Below are positions 8,830 to 10,332 of a stretch of 10,332 bases of DNA, piece after piece. Each line of letters begins with the position of its first letter. The stretch's first letter is position 1. The notes beneath the pieces were generated by a model that worked only from the letters and a program-made list of their open reading frames with translations, made no database searches and had not been told where the DNA came from. The position numbers were made by a program, and so were the translations under genes. Source of the DNA: an uncultured delta proteobacterium (GTDB lineage: Bacteria > Myxococcota_A > Bradymonadia > REDH01); assembly GCA_903873545.1 (NCBI GenBank), contig CAIQPA010000514.1, positions 1-10,332 of the forward strand, in the 5' to 3' direction.

Positions 8830-10332
<1,503 letters not shown>

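Overview
The window is strongly GC-rich, with GC-biased third positions and frequent GTG starts. Its gene content is housekeeping plus envelope genes: FtsH, TilS, exonuclease VII, an OmpP1/FadL-type porin and the end of a Bat cluster. This suggests a Gram-negative, probably a myxobacterium-like or other former delta-proteobacterium. That placement rests on general resemblance, since no marker in the window fixes it. Nearly every base is coding. The longest gaps are about 100-150 bases, and no RNA gene, transposon or CRISPR array is visible.

Region 1 (1-4108, leftward) is a probable operon read grxC, exported protein, tilS, ftsH. A small glutaredoxin comes first. An exported protein follows that looks like a trypsin/HtrA fold without its catalytic residues. 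Its stop codon overlaps the GTG start of tilS (tRNA-Ile lysidine synthetase, short form). After 127 bases comes ftsH, the membrane AAA+ zinc protease, which runs off the left edge. A tilS-ftsH pairing is common in bacteria.

Region 2 (4109-4260) is a divergent promoter region with two short perfect inverted repeats.

Region 3 (4261-6218, rightward) is xseA-xseB, the two subunits of exonuclease VII, joined by an ATGA start/stop overlap. XseA carries about 92 extra N-terminal residues that look like a separate small domain. This is the most unusual feature of the window.

Region 4 (6316-8037, rightward) encodes a large OmpP1/FadL-family outer-membrane transport protein with a signal peptide, a terminal Phe and six cysteines in three spaced pairs.

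Region 5 (8056-10332, leftward, convergent with region 4) is the end of a Bat (aerotolerance-type) cluster. batD enters from the right edge with a 46-codon glutamine tract, including thirteen uninterrupted CAG codons, between two of its domains. A BatE-like TPR/SH3 membrane protein overlaps its end by 11 bases. batA, batB and batC would be expected to the right of the window.

I see no clear new multi-gene system. The points most worth following are the XseA N-terminal domain, the pseudo-protease beside tilS/ftsH, and the polyglutamine tract in BatD.
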